Positions 9,738-19,009 are shown, counted from the first letter of the stretch. The stretch: 64,000 nt of DNA from Sulfitobacter sp. THAF37 (GCF_009363555.1 NZ_CP045372.1:1933501-1997500), one strand, 5' to 3'. The notes: a model not told the origin generated them from the sequence alone. Made by a program: numbers and translations.

Positions 9738-10609
9738 TGCCTACTTTTACCGCCCTCACCACTCTCGAAGGCCGCGCACCCGCCTACAAGCTGGGCGAGG
9801 CGATGGAAGCGATGACCCCCGCACCCACAGGTGTCGGCGTGTTCGAGATGGAGGACGGTTCGGGCCTTTGGGAGGTCGGCGGCTATTTCGAGGAGGCGCC
9901 GGACGACGCGAGCCTCGCCCTGCTGGCAACCGCGATGGGGGCCAAACCCTTTGTCGTGTCGGAACTGCCCGAAACCGACTGGGTCGCCCATGTGCGGCGC
10001 GAACTTGCCCCGGTCGAGGCGGGCCGGTTCTTTGTCTACGGCAGCCACGACGCGGACAAGGTGCCCGAGGGCGTCGAGCCGCTGTTGATCGAGGCGGCGA
10101 TGGCCTTTGGCACGGGGCATCATGGCACAACGCTGGGGTGCCTGCGGGCGCTTGATCGCCTGGCGGCGGGCGGGTTCGCAGGGGCCAACGTGGTGGACAT
10201 CGGCTGCGGTACCGCGGTTCTGGCGATGGCGGCCGCGCGGATCTGGCCAGAAACGGTGCTGGCCAGCGACATCGACGCGGTTGCGGTCGAGGTCGCCAAG
10301 GCGAATGTGGCGGCAAATGGGCTGTCAGGGCGGGTGCGCTGTGTCGAGGCGGCGGGCTTCGGCCACCCCGACCTGTCGTCGGCGGCCCCCTTCGATCTCG
10401 TCTTTGCCAATATCCTGAAGGGGCCTCTGATCGCACTGGCCCCCGACATGGCCGATTCGCTGCAACCTGCGGGCTACGCTATTCTGTCGGGCATTTTGAA
10501 CGAACAGGCCGACGAGGTGATCGAGGTTTATGCACGCCACGGCGTCAATCTGGTGGACCGCGAGAGCATTGTTGACTGGACCACGCTGACCTTGCAAAAA
10601 AACACCTGA
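9737..10609 (+). CDS. prmA: Ribosomal protein L11 methyltransferase PrmA
   Basis: This 290-residue SAM-dependent methyltransferase carries the PrmA signature AFGTGHHGTT at 123-132 and the SAM-binding motif DIGCGTA at 154-160, followed by ASDID and the catalytic-site motif FANILKGPL. The N-terminal third is the substrate-recognition domain and is less conserved. It methylates ribosomal protein L11. The length matches the family. The start overlaps the MATE stop as TGATG, indicating coupled translation. Confidence 0.94.
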   Translation: MPTFTALTTLEGRAPAYKLGEAMEAMTPAPTGVGVFEMEDGSGLWEVGGYFEEAPDDASLALLATAMGAKPFVVSELPETDWVAHVRRELAPVEAGRFFVYGSHDADKVPEGVEPLLIEAAMAFGTGHHGTTLGCLRALDRLAAGGFAGANVVDIGCGTAVLAMAAARIWPETVLASDIDAVAVEVAKANVAANGLSGRVRCVEAAGFGHPDLSSAAPFDLVFANILKGPLIALAPDMADSLQPAGYAILSGILNEQADEVIEVYARHGVNLVDRESIVDWTTLTLQKNT

Positions 10610-10636
10610 ATTGAAGGGCTTTTGAGGTGTATTTAA
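10602..10636 (+). terminator. Weak hairpin terminator after prmA
   Basis: A stem of ACACCT (10602-10607) and AGGTGT (10625-10630) is preceded by an A-run and followed by ATTT. The stem is short and overlaps the last codon, so this is only a possible terminator. Confidence 0.3.
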
Positions 10637-10718
10637 GGCGGCTGCCCAGTTTTTGCCACATTTCGCGTTTACCAAGATTTTCGACAGCGGTGGGGGCCGA
10701 TGTCGAGAGATCACTGCC

Positions 10719-11063
10719 ATGGTTGAAACACACGACCACTTTGTTGCCCGGCTTTCGAAACTGGGAAAAAAGCATGCGAAGATGACGCATGGCTATGTCA
10801 CCAGGGTGGGACGCGACGGCCTGATCACCGTCACCCCCAGACGCCGCCGCCGCGGCTTTCCGTTCAAGTTGTTGCTGATGTTTGCCTTGGGGTTTCTCGG
10901 CCTGAAGACCTTTATGGTCGCTTCGGTCGGGCCTGTGACCTACAACGAACGTCTGGCGAAGCTTGAGAAAGGCACCGTTGTCGAACAGGCCGGTGCCAAG
11001 GTGCTTGCCATTGACCCGGTCACTGAAAAGCTGTCCGCGATGACCGGTCCGGTCCTGCGCTGA
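10719..11063 (+). CDS. Conserved hypothetical one-TM protein
   Basis: I do not recognise a named family. The 114-residue product starts with MVETHDHFVARLSKLGKK, then a basic stretch (TPRRRRRGFPFKL) directly before one hydrophobic segment at about residues 50-68, and a periplasmic-looking tail of 45 residues. The positive-inside rule would place the N terminus in the cytoplasm. The start at 10719 is preferred over an upstream in-frame ATG at 10653, whose translation is unlike a protein N terminus. It stands alone between prmA and a bidirectional terminator. Confidence 0.7.
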   Translation: MVETHDHFVARLSKLGKKHAKMTHGYVTRVGRDGLITVTPRRRRRGFPFKLLLMFALGFLGLKTFMVASVGPVTYNERLAKLEKGTVVEQAGAKVLAIDPVTEKLSAMTGPVLR

Positions 11064-11106
11064 CCTTCACTGCATCGCCCGGACCGGGGCGTTGCCGTCC
11101 ACGCAT

Positions 11107-11147
11107 GAAAAAGCCGCGCTCCCGGTGTCGGGAGGCGCGGCTTTTGT
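11107..11147. terminator. Bidirectional intrinsic terminator
   Basis: A long GC-rich hairpin (AAAAGCCGCGCTCCCG paired with CGGGAGGCGCGGCTTTT, one bulge) has an A-run on the left and a T-run on the right. It can therefore stop transcription from both the plus-strand gene ending at 11063 and the minus-strand DUF1127 gene ending at 11190. Confidence 0.9.
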
Positions 11148-11189
11148 CTGAAGGGCCGGTCGCGGCTGCGGCGGGGCGCCGCGCCGGGG

Positions 11190-11408
11190 TCAGCGGATCA
11201 GGTTGGATTGTGCAACCAGGTCGATGTCGCCCCGGACGAGGCCGATGTCTTCAAGCTCGCGGTCCGTCAGTGACGAAAGGGCCCGGCGGGTTGCGCGGGC
11301 ATCTTTCCAGGCGACGAACATCGACGTGACTGCAGTCAGACCGGAGAAGAAGCGGGACACGGCGTTGGTGGAGCCGTATGCGGTGCGGGTGGTGTCGAAA
11401 GCTGCCAT
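11190..11408 (-). CDS. DUF1127 domain-containing protein
   Basis: The product is 72 residues. Its C-terminal half, RRALSSLTDRELEDIGLVRGDID, is the DUF1127 (YjiS-like) motif: a short basic helix followed by L-x-D-x-x-L-x-D-I-G-L. In other alphaproteobacteria small DUF1127 proteins have been linked to RNA metabolism and to phosphate and carbon stress, but the activity of this one is unknown. The ATG at 11408 is chosen since upstream translation is not conserved-looking. The N-terminal half (residues 1-40) is moderately hydrophobic around GLTAVTSMFVAW. Confidence 0.85.
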   Translation of the reverse strand: MAAFDTTRTAYGSTNAVSRFFSGLTAVTSMFVAWKDARATRRALSSLTDRELEDIGLVRGDIDLVAQSNLIR

Positions 11409-11738
11409 TGTAGCCGTCCTATTACAGAAGTGGAGCCGGTTTTCCCGGCGGTGTGCCGCGCAAATAGGCGGAATTGAAATCCGGCACAATTGACAGAAGT
11501 GCATGTGTGTTCTGCGCCTTTTGCATGGGTTCAAACCGGCATCAGGCAGTTGAAAATATGCGCTTGGCGAGCTGTGCCTTCATGTCGTTTCCGGGTGCTG
11601 CGGGGGCGAAAACAGCCGCCGTGATCCAAAAACGACGCTTTGCCTGACGCGTCGGGGTGAGGCGCGAAACATCTTGGTGAATGTTCGCCTTTCGTGCTAG
11701 TGCATCAAAAAAACAACAGCAGAGGCGAAAAGGGCGGG
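11409..11738. other. Intergenic region between divergent DUF1127 gene and ruvC
   Basis: These 330 bases lie between divergent genes. I see no credible coding frame. The segment must contain the promoter of the DUF1127 gene and that of ruvCAB. An imperfect LexA-box-like sequence lies at 11683-11697, listed separately. No RNA gene was recognised. Confidence 0.5.
11683..11697. promoter_or_regulatory. Possible degenerate LexA box upstream of ruvC
   Basis: The sequence GTTCGCCTTTCGTGC matches the alphaproteobacterial SOS box GTTC-N7-GTTC at seven of eight defined positions. It lies 42 bases before the ruvC ATG. ruvCAB is SOS-controlled in several alphaproteobacteria, but a one-mismatch site is weak evidence. 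Confidence 0.35.
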
Positions 11739-12245
11739 ATGATACGGGTAATCGGCATTGATCCGGGGTTGCGCAACCTGGGCTGGGGCATCATCGACGT
11801 GTCCGGGCCGCGGCTGTCGCATGTGGCCAACGGGGTGATCGTGTCGCAGGGCGACGACCTTGCGCGGCGGCTTTTGTCGCTGCATGCGCAACTGACGCGG
11901 ATCGTGGTCACATATCGGCCCCAGGCCGCGGCGGTGGAGCAGACCTTTGTCAACAGGGACGGCGCGGGCACGCTCAAGCTGGGTCAGGCGCGGGGCATCG
12001 CGATGCTGGTCCCGGCGCAGGCGGGGCTGGAGGTGGGTGAATATGCGCCCAACACGGTCAAGAAGACGGTGGTCGGCGTCGGCCATGCCGACAAGGGGCA
12101 GGTGTCTCATATGGTGCGGATGCAACTGCCCGGGATCGAGATCGCGGGCCCGGATGCGGCGGATGCGCTGGCCATCGCGATTTGCCATGCCCACCACGGC
12201 GGCGCGACAGGGCTGGCGGCGGCCGTGGCACGGGCCAGCGCATGA
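11739..12245 (+). CDS. ruvC: Holliday junction endonuclease RuvC
   Basis: The 168-residue product carries the four catalytic acidic residues of RuvC at Asp8 (IGIDPG), Glu67 (AAVEQTF), Asp139 and Asp142 (GPDAADALA), one position offset from E. coli. It cuts Holliday junctions symmetrically within the RuvABC complex. The start ATG at 11739 is placed at [10 protein letters not shown], matching the family N terminus, with a GGCGGG stretch upstream. Its TGA overlaps the ruvA ATG as ATGA. Confidence 0.96.
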   Translation: MIRVIGIDPGLRNLGWGIIDVSGPRLSHVANGVIVSQGDDLARRLLSLHAQLTRIVVTYRPQAAAVEQTFVNRDGAGTLKLGQARGIAMLVPAQAGLEVGEYAPNTVKKTVVGVGHADKGQVSHMVRMQLPGIEIAGPDAADALAIAICHAHHGGATGLAAAVARASA

Positions 12246-12904
12246 TTGGCAAGATTACCGGCGTGATCGACTACCGCGCGGCGGATCATCTGCTGATCGA
12301 CGTGCGCGGTGTCGGCTATCTGGTCTATTGTTCCGAACGAACGCTTGCCGCCCTGCCGGGCGTGGGCGAGGTCGTGGCGCTTTATACCGATCTGGTGGTG
12401 CGTGAAGACCTGATGCAGCTTTTCGGCTTCCAGACCCTGGCAGAGAAGGAATGGCACCGCCTGCTGACATCGGTGCAGGGGGTGGGGGCCAAGGCGTCGC
12501 TCGCCATCCTGGGCGCGCTGGGGCCGGACGGGGTGAGCCGCGCCATCGCGCTGGGCGACTGGAACGCGGTCAAGGCGGCCAGGGGCGTCGGCCCCAAGAT
12601 CGCGCAGCGCGTGGTGCTGGACCTCAAGGACAAGGCCCCCGGTGTCATGGCGATGGGCGGCACCCTGGCGCAGGCGCAGGGCGATGCGGAGGCGGAGGTG
12701 ATCGAGCCCGCCGCCCCCCGTCCCGCCCGCGCCACCCCCGCTGCCAGCTCGGCGCAGGCGGATGCGCTGTCGGCGCTGGGCAACCTCGGCTATGCCCCCG
12801 GTGACGCGGCGGGCGCTGTGGTGCAGGCGGCAGGCGAGATGCCCGACGCCGACACTCCCGCCCTGATCCGCGCGGCGTTGAAACTGCTGGCGCCGAAGGG
12901 GTAG
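12242..12904 (+). CDS. ruvA: Holliday junction DNA helicase subunit RuvA
   Basis: The 220-residue protein begins [13 protein letters not shown], the conserved OB-fold start of RuvA. Helix-hairpin-helix segments follow ([13 protein letters not shown] around residue 75 and [16 protein letters not shown] around 110). A low-complexity Ala/Pro linker at about 140-165 leads to the mobile C-terminal domain ([21 protein letters not shown]) that binds RuvB. The length is normal. RuvA tetramers hold the four-way junction while RuvB drives branch migration. It overlaps ruvC by four bases and lies 49 bases before ruvB. Confidence 0.96.
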   Translation: MIGKITGVIDYRAADHLLIDVRGVGYLVYCSERTLAALPGVGEVVALYTDLVVREDLMQLFGFQTLAEKEWHRLLTSVQGVGAKASLAILGALGPDGVSRAIALGDWNAVKAARGVGPKIAQRVVLDLKDKAPGVMAMGGTLAQAQGDAEAEVIEPAAPRPARATPAASSAQADALSALGNLGYAPGDAAGAVVQAAGEMPDADTPALIRAALKLLAPKG

Positions 12905-12953
12905 GGTGCCAGGCAACAGCCCCGCCCGGGGCCGGGAATGGCACGGATGACCG

Positions 12954-13973
12954 ATGACCGAGATTGACCCCACAGTGCGGCCCGAGCCGCTGCCAGAGGA
13001 TGTCGACCGCGCCTTGCGGCCACAGATGCTGGATGAATTCATAGGCCAGGCCGAGGCGCGGGCGAACCTGCGGGTCTTCATCCAGTCCGCCCGCCAGCGC
13101 GGCGAGGCGATGGATCACACGTTGTTCCACGGGCCTCCGGGGCTGGGCAAGACGACGCTTGCGCAGATCATGGCGCGCGAACTGGGGGTGGGGTTCCGCA
13201 TGACCTCGGGCCCGGTCCTGGCCAAGGCGGGGGACCTGGCGGCGATCCTGACCAATCTCGAAGCGCGTGATGTGTTGTTCATCGACGAGATTCACCGGCT
13301 CAACCCGGCGGTGGAGGAAGTGCTTTACCCCGCACTGGAGGATTTCGAGCTGGACCTCGTGATTGGCGAAGGGCCGGCGGCGCGGACCGTGCGGATCGAA
13401 TTGCAGCCCTTCACGCTGGTCGGCGCGACCACGCGGATGGGGCTGCTGACCACGCCGCTGCGGGATCGCTTCGGCATTCCGACGCGGCTGCAGTTCTACA
13501 CCGAGGACGAGCTTTTCACCATCGTCGACCGCAACGCGCGGCGGTTGGGCGCACCGGCGGACGAGGGCGGTGCGCGCGAGATCGCCCGCCGGGCGCGGGG
13601 CACACCGCGCATCGCGGGGCGGCTGCTGCGCCGGGTCGTCGACTTTGCCCTGGTGGAGGGGGATGGCCGTGTCACGCGGGGCCTGGCGGACATGGCGCTG
13701 ACCCGGCTGGGCGTGGACCATCTGGGCCTTGACGGCGCGGACCGGCGTTATCTCGGTCTGATCGCCGAGAACTACCAGGGGGGGCCTGTGGGGATCGAGA
13801 CCCTGTCGGCGGCCCTGTCCGAAAGCCGCGATGCGCTGGAAGAGGTGATCGAGCCCTTCCTGTTGCAGCAGGGGCTCATCCAACGAACCCCGCGCGGGCG
13901 CATGCTGGCCGCGAAGGCTTGGGCGCATCTGGGGCTGCCGGCACCCAGGGGACAGAGCGATCTTTTTGGCTGA
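12954..13973 (+). CDS. ruvB: Holliday junction DNA helicase RuvB
   Basis: This 339-residue AAA+ motor has Walker A GPPGLGKT at 60-67, Walker B FIDEIHRL at 110-116, sensor motif GATTRMGLL and arginine-finger region PLRDRFG, then the RuvB-specific C-terminal winged helix ([15 protein letters not shown]). Hexamers of RuvB pump DNA through the RuvA-bound junction. It closes the ruvCAB set. A Roseobacter-type repeat fragment and a 207-residue gene follow. Confidence 0.97.
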   Translation: MTEIDPTVRPEPLPEDVDRALRPQMLDEFIGQAEARANLRVFIQSARQRGEAMDHTLFHGPPGLGKTTLAQIMARELGVGFRMTSGPVLAKAGDLAAILTNLEARDVLFIDEIHRLNPAVEEVLYPALEDFELDLVIGEGPAARTVRIELQPFTLVGATTRMGLLTTPLRDRFGIPTRLQFYTEDELFTIVDRNARRLGAPADEGGAREIARRARGTPRIAGRLLRRVVDFALVEGDGRVTRGLADMALTRLGVDHLGLDGADRRYLGLIAENYQGGPVGIETLSAALSESRDALEEVIEPFLLQQGLIQRTPRGRMLAAKAWAHLGLPAPRGQSDLFG

Positions 13974-13978
13974 TCCGG

Positions 13979-14007
13979 CGCGATGTGTATTTGGGGAACA
14001 ATGAAAC
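13979..14007 (+). repeat. Fragment resembling a dispersed Roseobacter intergenic repeat
   Basis: The stretch with GTATTTGGGGAACAATGAAA resembles the tail of the repeat at 35998-36060 (GTATTTGAAGCATAAAGAAG), agreeing at 14 of 20 positions. It sits directly before the start codon at 14008 and may supply that gene's weak ribosome site. The similarity is partial. Confidence 0.35.
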
Positions 14008-14631
14008 ATGGAAGCTGAGCAGATCGAAGCCCTGTTCACCCGGGCCGACGGGACATTCGCCTTTGCCCGCTGGGGGCGGCCCGTCTGCCCGGTGGTCTTT
14101 GGCGTGGACGATGCGACGCTGGGCGTGGTGAAGGGCGCGGTGGAGGCGGTCTGCGCGCTGGCCGGGCACGAGATGGGCGAGATGGACGCGGAGCTGGGCA
14201 GCAATCTGATGCTGTTCTTCTTTCGGGAATGGTCGGAGCTGCCTGAGGTGCCGGGCATGGACAGGCTGTTGCCGGACCTTGAGCCGCTGGTAACGCGGCT
14301 GGAGGCGGCGGAGGCCAACCAGTACCGGTTCTTCCGCTTTGACAAGCAGGGCGGGATCAAGGCCTGTTTCGTGTTCCTGCGCATGGATCGTCATCTGAGC
14401 GCGGTGCCCGCGCATACCCTGGCGTTGAGCCAGATAGTCCAGTCCATGCTGCTGTGGTCGGATCTGGCGTTTCAGGATCGTTCCGCGTTGGCGGTGTCGG
14501 GGGAGACCACCGTGCTGCGGCCCGAGCTGGCGCAGCTGTTGCGCGCCGCCTACGACCCGGTGCTGCCGCATGCGGCAAGCGACCCGTCCCATGCATTGCG
14601 GCTGGCGGCGCGGATCGGGGCGCCGCAATGA
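14008..14631 (+). CDS. Conserved hypothetical protein between ruvB and ybgC
   Basis: The 207-residue product is not assigned to a family that I recognise. It has no signal peptide or membrane span and a balanced globular composition, with an acidic N-terminal half. Notable segments are TFAFARWGRPVCPVVFGV near the start and NQYRFFRFDKQGGIKACFVF in the middle. Its last bases overlap the ybgC start (ATGA), so it is likely translated together with the Tol-Pal thioesterase gene. The position between ruvCAB and tol-pal suggests a role in envelope or replication maintenance only by association. Confidence 0.75.
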   Translation: MEAEQIEALFTRADGTFAFARWGRPVCPVVFGVDDATLGVVKGAVEAVCALAGHEMGEMDAELGSNLMLFFFREWSELPEVPGMDRLLPDLEPLVTRLEAAEANQYRFFRFDKQGGIKACFVFLRMDRHLSAVPAHTLALSQIVQSMLLWSDLAFQDRSALAVSGETTVLRPELAQLLRAAYDPVLPHAASDPSHALRLAARIGAPQ

Positions 14632-15026
14632 GCCATGTTTTCCCGGTACGGGTTTTTTACGAAGACACAGACATGGCGGGCATCGTCTATTACGCCAATT
14701 ATCTGCGCTACATCGAGCGCGCCCGGTCCGACATCGTGGAACAGATCGGCCTCGATCAGCGGGAGATGCGCGCGCAGGGGATCGTGTTCGTCGTCACCCG
14801 GGTGGAGGCGGATTTTCTGGGCACCGCGGGCTTTGGCGACCGGCTGGAGGTGCGCACGACGCATTTTGCCAAAGGCGCGACGCGCTGGGTCTTTCATCAG
14901 GAGGTCTGCCGTGACGGCAAGGCGATCTTCCGCGCGGTAGTCACTGCCGTCTGCATGACCACCGGCGGAAAACCCACCAGATTGCCAGCAAAACTCCGCT
15001 CACTGCCCACGGATGCGGCGGGTTGA
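14628..15026 (+). CDS. ybgC: Tol-Pal-associated acyl-CoA thioesterase YbgC
   Basis: The 132-residue single hotdog-fold protein has the YbgC/4HBT active-site block FYEDTDMAGIVYYANYL near residues 10-26, including the catalytic aspartate (Asp13 or Asp15 by alignment from memory) and the downstream YIERARSD helix. YbgC hydrolyses short-chain or other acyl-CoA esters and is almost always the first gene of the tol-pal cluster, as here. Its start overlaps the preceding gene by four bases. TolQ begins 119 bases downstream. Confidence 0.93.
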   Translation: MSHVFPVRVFYEDTDMAGIVYYANYLRYIERARSDIVEQIGLDQREMRAQGIVFVVTRVEADFLGTAGFGDRLEVRTTHFAKGATRWVFHQEVCRDGKAIFRAVVTAVCMTTGGKPTRLPAKLRSLPTDAAG

Positions 15027-15145
15027 CGCCAATGTTCTGGCTTTCCCGCTTGCACTGGGATAGGTTTGCGCCAAATAGCGCCCTGGAAAACAGGGCCGCA
15101 TGAGGCACGCAGCCGCGGCGCGGCAGCAAAACAAGAGCAGGTATA

Positions 15146-15841
15146 ATGGAAGCAGAAACGCTGGCATTGGCGCAGGAGATTGATTTCTCCGTGTGGGCAC
15201 TTTTCGCGCGGGCGACGCTGACGGTGAAACTGGTGATGATCATCCTGATCATCGCCTCGTTCTGGTCGTGGTCGATCATCGTGCAGAAGCTGCTGCAATA
15301 CCGCCGGGCACGTTCCGAACAGGCGGCTTTTGACCGGGCGTTTTGGTCGGGCGAGCCGCTGGACGGGCTCTACGACCAGATCGGCCCCGATCCGAGCGGG
15401 CCGTCGGAAAAGATTTTCGCGGCGGGCATGACCGAATGGCAGCGGTCGCACCGGGACGATGGCGGGCTGATCCCCGGCGCCACGGCGCGCATCGACCGGT
15501 CGATGGATGTGGCCATCGCCAAGGAGGCCGAGCGTCTGCAGGGCGGGCTGACGGTGCTGGCCACGGTCGGCTCCTCGGCGCCGTTCATCGGTCTCTTCGG
15601 CACCGTGATCGGTATCATGAACGCCTTTGTCGAGATCGCGGCGCAGCAGAACACCAACCTGGCCGTCGTGGCCCCGGGTATCGCCGAGGCGTTGCTTGCC
15701 ACGGGTCTGGGCCTGCTGGCGGCGATCCCGGCGGTGATTTTCTACAACAAGCTCAACGCGGACAGCGAGCGTATCATCGGGGCGCACGAGGCGTTTTCCG
15801 ACGAATTCGCGACGATCCTGTCGCGCCAGCTGGACAGCTGA
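15146..15841 (+). CDS. tolQ: Tol-Pal system protein TolQ
   Basis: The 231-residue inner-membrane protein belongs to the TolQ/ExbB/MotA family. Three membrane segments are visible: about residues 28-50 (LVMIILIIASFWSWSIIV), 130-155 (TVGSSAPFIGLFGTVIGIM) and 170-195 (EALLATGLGLLAAIPAVIF). The motif GLFGTVIGIMNAF is the family signature. TolQ and TolR form the proton channel that energises TolA. It is followed after three bases by tolR. Confidence 0.95.
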   Translation: MEAETLALAQEIDFSVWALFARATLTVKLVMIILIIASFWSWSIIVQKLLQYRRARSEQAAFDRAFWSGEPLDGLYDQIGPDPSGPSEKIFAAGMTEWQRSHRDDGGLIPGATARIDRSMDVAIAKEAERLQGGLTVLATVGSSAPFIGLFGTVIGIMNAFVEIAAQQNTNLAVVAPGIAEALLATGLGLLAAIPAVIFYNKLNADSERIIGAHEAFSDEFATILSRQLDS

Positions 15842-15844
15842 TCC

Positions 15845-16315
15845 ATGGGGGCGGGTGTCATCAGGAAACAGGGGGGCGGGCGCGGTCGCCGTCGCGGGCG
15901 GGCGCAGCCCATGTCCGAAATCAACGTCACGCCCTTCGTGGACGTGATGCTGGTGCTGCTGATCATCTTCATGGTCGCCGCGCCGCTGCTGACAGTCGGC
16001 GTGCCGGTCGAGTTGCCCAAGACCGCCGCCGGTGCCCTGCCGGCCGAGCAGGAGGAGCCGCTGACCGTGACCGTGAGCGCCGATGGCGCGGTGCAGATTC
16101 AGACCACGGAAGTGGCGCGGGACCAGCTGGTGACGCGCCTGCGCGGCATCGCGACGGAACGGGCCAGCGACCGGGTCTACCTGCGGGCGGATGGCGCGGT
16201 GCCCTATGCCACGGTGATGGAGGTCATGGGCGCGCTCAACGCGGGTGGTTTTTCCAACATCGGGCTGGTGACGGACATCGGCGGTCCCGCGCTGGATAAC
16301 GCGGGAACGGAGTGA
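15845..16315 (+). CDS. tolR: Tol-Pal system protein TolR
   Basis: The 156-residue protein has a basic, Gly/Arg-rich cytoplasmic head (KQGGGRGRRRGRAQP), one membrane segment containing the essential proton-carrying aspartate Asp33 (TPFVDVMLVLLIIF), and a periplasmic ExbD-like domain. The downstream VELPKT motif after the membrane span is typical of TolR. The arginine-rich head is longer than in E. coli but normal for this group. It starts three bases after tolQ and stops three bases before tolA. Confidence 0.95.
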   Translation: MGAGVIRKQGGGRGRRRGRAQPMSEINVTPFVDVMLVLLIIFMVAAPLLTVGVPVELPKTAAGALPAEQEEPLTVTVSADGAVQIQTTEVARDQLVTRLRGIATERASDRVYLRADGAVPYATVMEVMGALNAGGFSNIGLVTDIGGPALDNAGTE

Positions 16316-16318
16316 GCC

Positions 16319-17473
16319 TTGCGCCGCAGCGATCTTCATATCGGTCACTATGTTTCAGGTGCCGGGCACCTTACGGTGATCGGCTGGCTGCTGCTGGGCA
16401 ATTTCTTTACCTCCGAGCCGCCGCCTTTCGAGATGACCGAGGTGTCGGTGATCTCCGGGTCCGATTTCGATGCGCTGATCGCGGCGCAGCAGCCACCCGA
16501 CACGGCGACAGAGGTGGCCCAGCCCGACGCCCCCGAGGTGACGCCCGATGCCCCCGAGGTGGTGGCGGAACCCGATGCCGAGGTGGAACAGCCCGCACCG
16601 GAACAGGCGGAGCCGCCCGCCGATGACACCCCGCCCGAAGTGGCGGAGCAATCGCTTCCGCCTCAGGCCGACGTGACCGATACGCCGCCCACGCTGGACG
16701 AGCCCGTGGGCGATCAGGCCGTGCTGGTGCCCGAGGTCGCGCCCGAAGCCGCACCCCGCCCGGTCGAGCGGGTCGCCCCCGAACCCGTCGCGCAGCCCGA
16801 GCCCGAGGCGACGCCGGACCCGGTGGAGCAGGAGGCCGTGGCGCCGGATGAAACCGGGGATGCCCCGCAGGAAACACAGGAAGCCACCGCGCCGGAGGAG
16901 GCGACGACCGAGATCGTGACCGAGGCCACGAAGGCCCCCGCAGCCTCGCCCCGTCCGCCCGGGCGGCGGCCATCGGCCCCGCAGGTCGCGCAAACACCGG
17001 TCGAGACCCCGACGGAGACGCCGCGTGTGGCCGAGACTCCGGCCCCGACCGAAACACCGGACACGGATGTGGATGCCGACGCGATCGCTGCCGCCGTCGC
17101 CGCGGCGCAGGAGGCGACCGAGGCACCTGCACCCCCCGCGCCGAGCGGCCCGCCGCTGACCGCCGGGGAAAAGGAGAACCTGCGGGTCGCTGTGTCGAAC
17201 TGCTGGAACGTGGGGTCGCTGTCGTCCGAGGCGCTGCGCACCACGGTTGTGGTGACAGTGAACATGGCGCAGGACGCCACGCCCATCATCTCGTCCATCC
17301 AGATGGCCGGCAGTGAGGGCGGATCGCCCGCTGCCGCCAAGCAGGCTTTCGAAGCGGCCCGGCGGGCCATCATCCTGTGCGGATCGAAGGGCTACCAGTT
17401 GCCGGCGGAGAAATACAGCCAGTGGCAGGAGATCGAGATGACCTTCAACCCTGAGCGGATGCGGGTGAAATGA
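16319..17473 (+). CDS. tolA: TolA-like energy transducer
   Basis: This 384-residue protein occupies the TolA position. It starts at a TTG (16319), three bases after tolR. A single membrane anchor (HLTVIGWLLLGNFF) lies at residues 17-30. From about 55 to 275 it is a low-complexity linker very rich in Pro, Glu, Ala, Thr and Val, rather than the long helical domain II of E. coli. The last 100 residues form the conserved TolA C-terminal domain (GEKENLRVAVSNCWNVGSL then VVVTVNMAQD), which contacts TolB and Pal. Confidence 0.88.
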   Translation: MRRSDLHIGHYVSGAGHLTVIGWLLLGNFFTSEPPPFEMTEVSVISGSDFDALIAAQQPPDTATEVAQPDAPEVTPDAPEVVAEPDAEVEQPAPEQAEPPADDTPPEVAEQSLPPQADVTDTPPTLDEPVGDQAVLVPEVAPEAAPRPVERVAPEPVAQPEPEATPDPVEQEAVAPDETGDAPQETQEATAPEEATTEIVTEATKAPAASPRPPGRRPSAPQVAQTPVETPTETPRVAETPAPTETPDTDVDADAIAAAVAAAQEATEAPAPPAPSGPPLTAGEKENLRVAVSNCWNVGSLSSEALRTTVVVTVNMAQDATPIISSIQMAGSEGGSPAAAKQAFEAARRAIILCGSKGYQLPAEKYSQWQEIEMTFNPERMRVK

Positions 17474-17599
17474 TGGAACAAACGCCGCCGCACCGGCATT
17501 ATTTCGCTATGCTGCGAAATCGGGGCAAGTTCATCTCGCATTATCGGCCTTGCCGCGAAATACTTGCCGTACGTATAAGCCCGAAAGGATGCTGACGAG

Positions 17600-18922
17600 A
17601 TGAAACTGCGTTTTTTGAGCCTGCTGTTGGCCGTGATCTGCGCCTTCTCCGGGGCGGTGCAGGCCCAGCAGGGGCCGCTGCGGATCGAGATCACGGAAGG
17701 CGTGATCGAACCTTTGCCCTTTGCCGTTCCCAGCTTTCAGCCTGAAACCGCCGAGGCGGGGCAGCTGGCCAATGACATCTCGCGGGTCGTGTCCGACGAT
17801 CTGACCGGCACCGGTCTGTTTCGGGAAATCCCGGCGTCGGCCTTCATCTCGACCGTGAGCGATTTCAACGCGCCGGTGCAATATGCCGACTGGAAGGCGA
17901 TCAACGCGCAGGCCCTGATCACCGGCGCGGTGAACGTGCAGGGCAATTCCGTGAACGTGAAATTCCGCCTCTACGACGTGTTCTCCGGCGCGGAGCTGGG
18001 CGACGGGTTGCAGTTCTCCGGCACGACCGACGCCTGGCGCCGCATGGCGCACAAGGTGGCCGATGCGGTCTATTCGCGCATCACCGGCGAAGGCCCCTAT
18101 TTCGACAGCCGGGTGGCCTATGTTTCCGAAACCGGCCCCAAGGACGCGCGCCAGAAGCGGCTGGCGATCATGGATTATGACGGCGCGAACGTGCAGTATC
18201 TGACCGATTCAGGGTCCATCGTGCTGGCCCCGCGGTTTTCGCCCTCGGGTGATCGCGTTCTCTATACCAGCTACGAAAGCGGCTTTCCCCGGATCTACGT
18301 GCTCGACATCGGGTCGGTGCAGCGGCGGGTGCTGGAAAGTGCCGAAGGCACCATGAGCTTTGCGCCGCGCTTCTCTCCGTCCGGTCAAACGGTGGTCTAT
18401 TCGCTGACCAGCGGGGGCAACACCGACATCTATACGATGGATATCGCCAGCGGCCAGTCCGTGCGCCTGACCAACACGCCGTCGATCGAGACGGCGCCAA
18501 GCTTTTCCCCCGACGGCAGCCGGATCGTGTTCGAAAGCGACCGGTCGGGCACCCAGCAGCTTTACATCATGTCCGCCACCGGCGGCGAGGCGACGCGCAT
18601 TTCCTTCGGCGAAGGCCGCTATGGCACGCCGGTCTGGTCGCCGCGCGGGGATCTTGTGGCCTTTACCAAGCAGAACAAGGGCCGTTTCCACATCGGCGTG
18701 ATGCGGCTGGACGGGTCGGAAGAGCGGCTGCTGACCGCGTCCTTCCTGGACGAGGGTCCGACCTGGGCGCCGAATGGCCGGGTGATCATGTTTGCGCGCG
18801 AAACCCAGGGCGCGGGCGGGTCTTCGACGCTGTATTCGGTGGATATCTCGGGGCGCAACCTGCGCCCGGTGCAGACGCCGCAGGGCGGATCGGACCCGTC
18901 GTGGTCTCCGTTACAGAACTGA
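17600..18922 (+). CDS. tolB: Tol-Pal system protein TolB
   Basis: The 440-residue periplasmic protein has a signal peptide ([20 protein letters not shown], cleaved after AQA), an N-terminal domain of about 140 residues and a C-terminal beta-propeller with repeated WD40-like PD40 units such as [30 protein letters not shown] and [15 protein letters not shown]. TolB binds Pal and the TolA C-terminal domain. Length and order are normal. It begins 126 bases after tolA. Confidence 0.96.
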   Translation: MKLRFLSLLLAVICAFSGAVQAQQGPLRIEITEGVIEPLPFAVPSFQPETAEAGQLANDISRVVSDDLTGTGLFREIPASAFISTVSDFNAPVQYADWKAINAQALITGAVNVQGNSVNVKFRLYDVFSGAELGDGLQFSGTTDAWRRMAHKVADAVYSRITGEGPYFDSRVAYVSETGPKDARQKRLAIMDYDGANVQYLTDSGSIVLAPRFSPSGDRVLYTSYESGFPRIYVLDIGSVQRRVLESAEGTMSFAPRFSPSGQTVVYSLTSGGNTDIYTMDIASGQSVRLTNTPSIETAPSFSPDGSRIVFESDRSGTQQLYIMSATGGEATRISFGEGRYGTPVWSPRGDLVAFTKQNKGRFHIGVMRLDGSEERLLTASFLDEGPTWAPNGRVIMFARETQGAGGSSTLYSVDISGRNLRPVQTPQGGSDPSWSPLQN

Positions 18923-19009
18923 CGTAACCGTGAAGTAGCGAATTTCCCAAGGGCCGCGGCCTGTGTTACCAAAGACCCACAAAAAGACGCCACCAGAGAG
19001 AGGCACAAA

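Noticed and set aside
11510..11535. Two GTTC elements upstream of ruvC as a LexA box
   Set aside because: Their spacing is 16 bases rather than seven.
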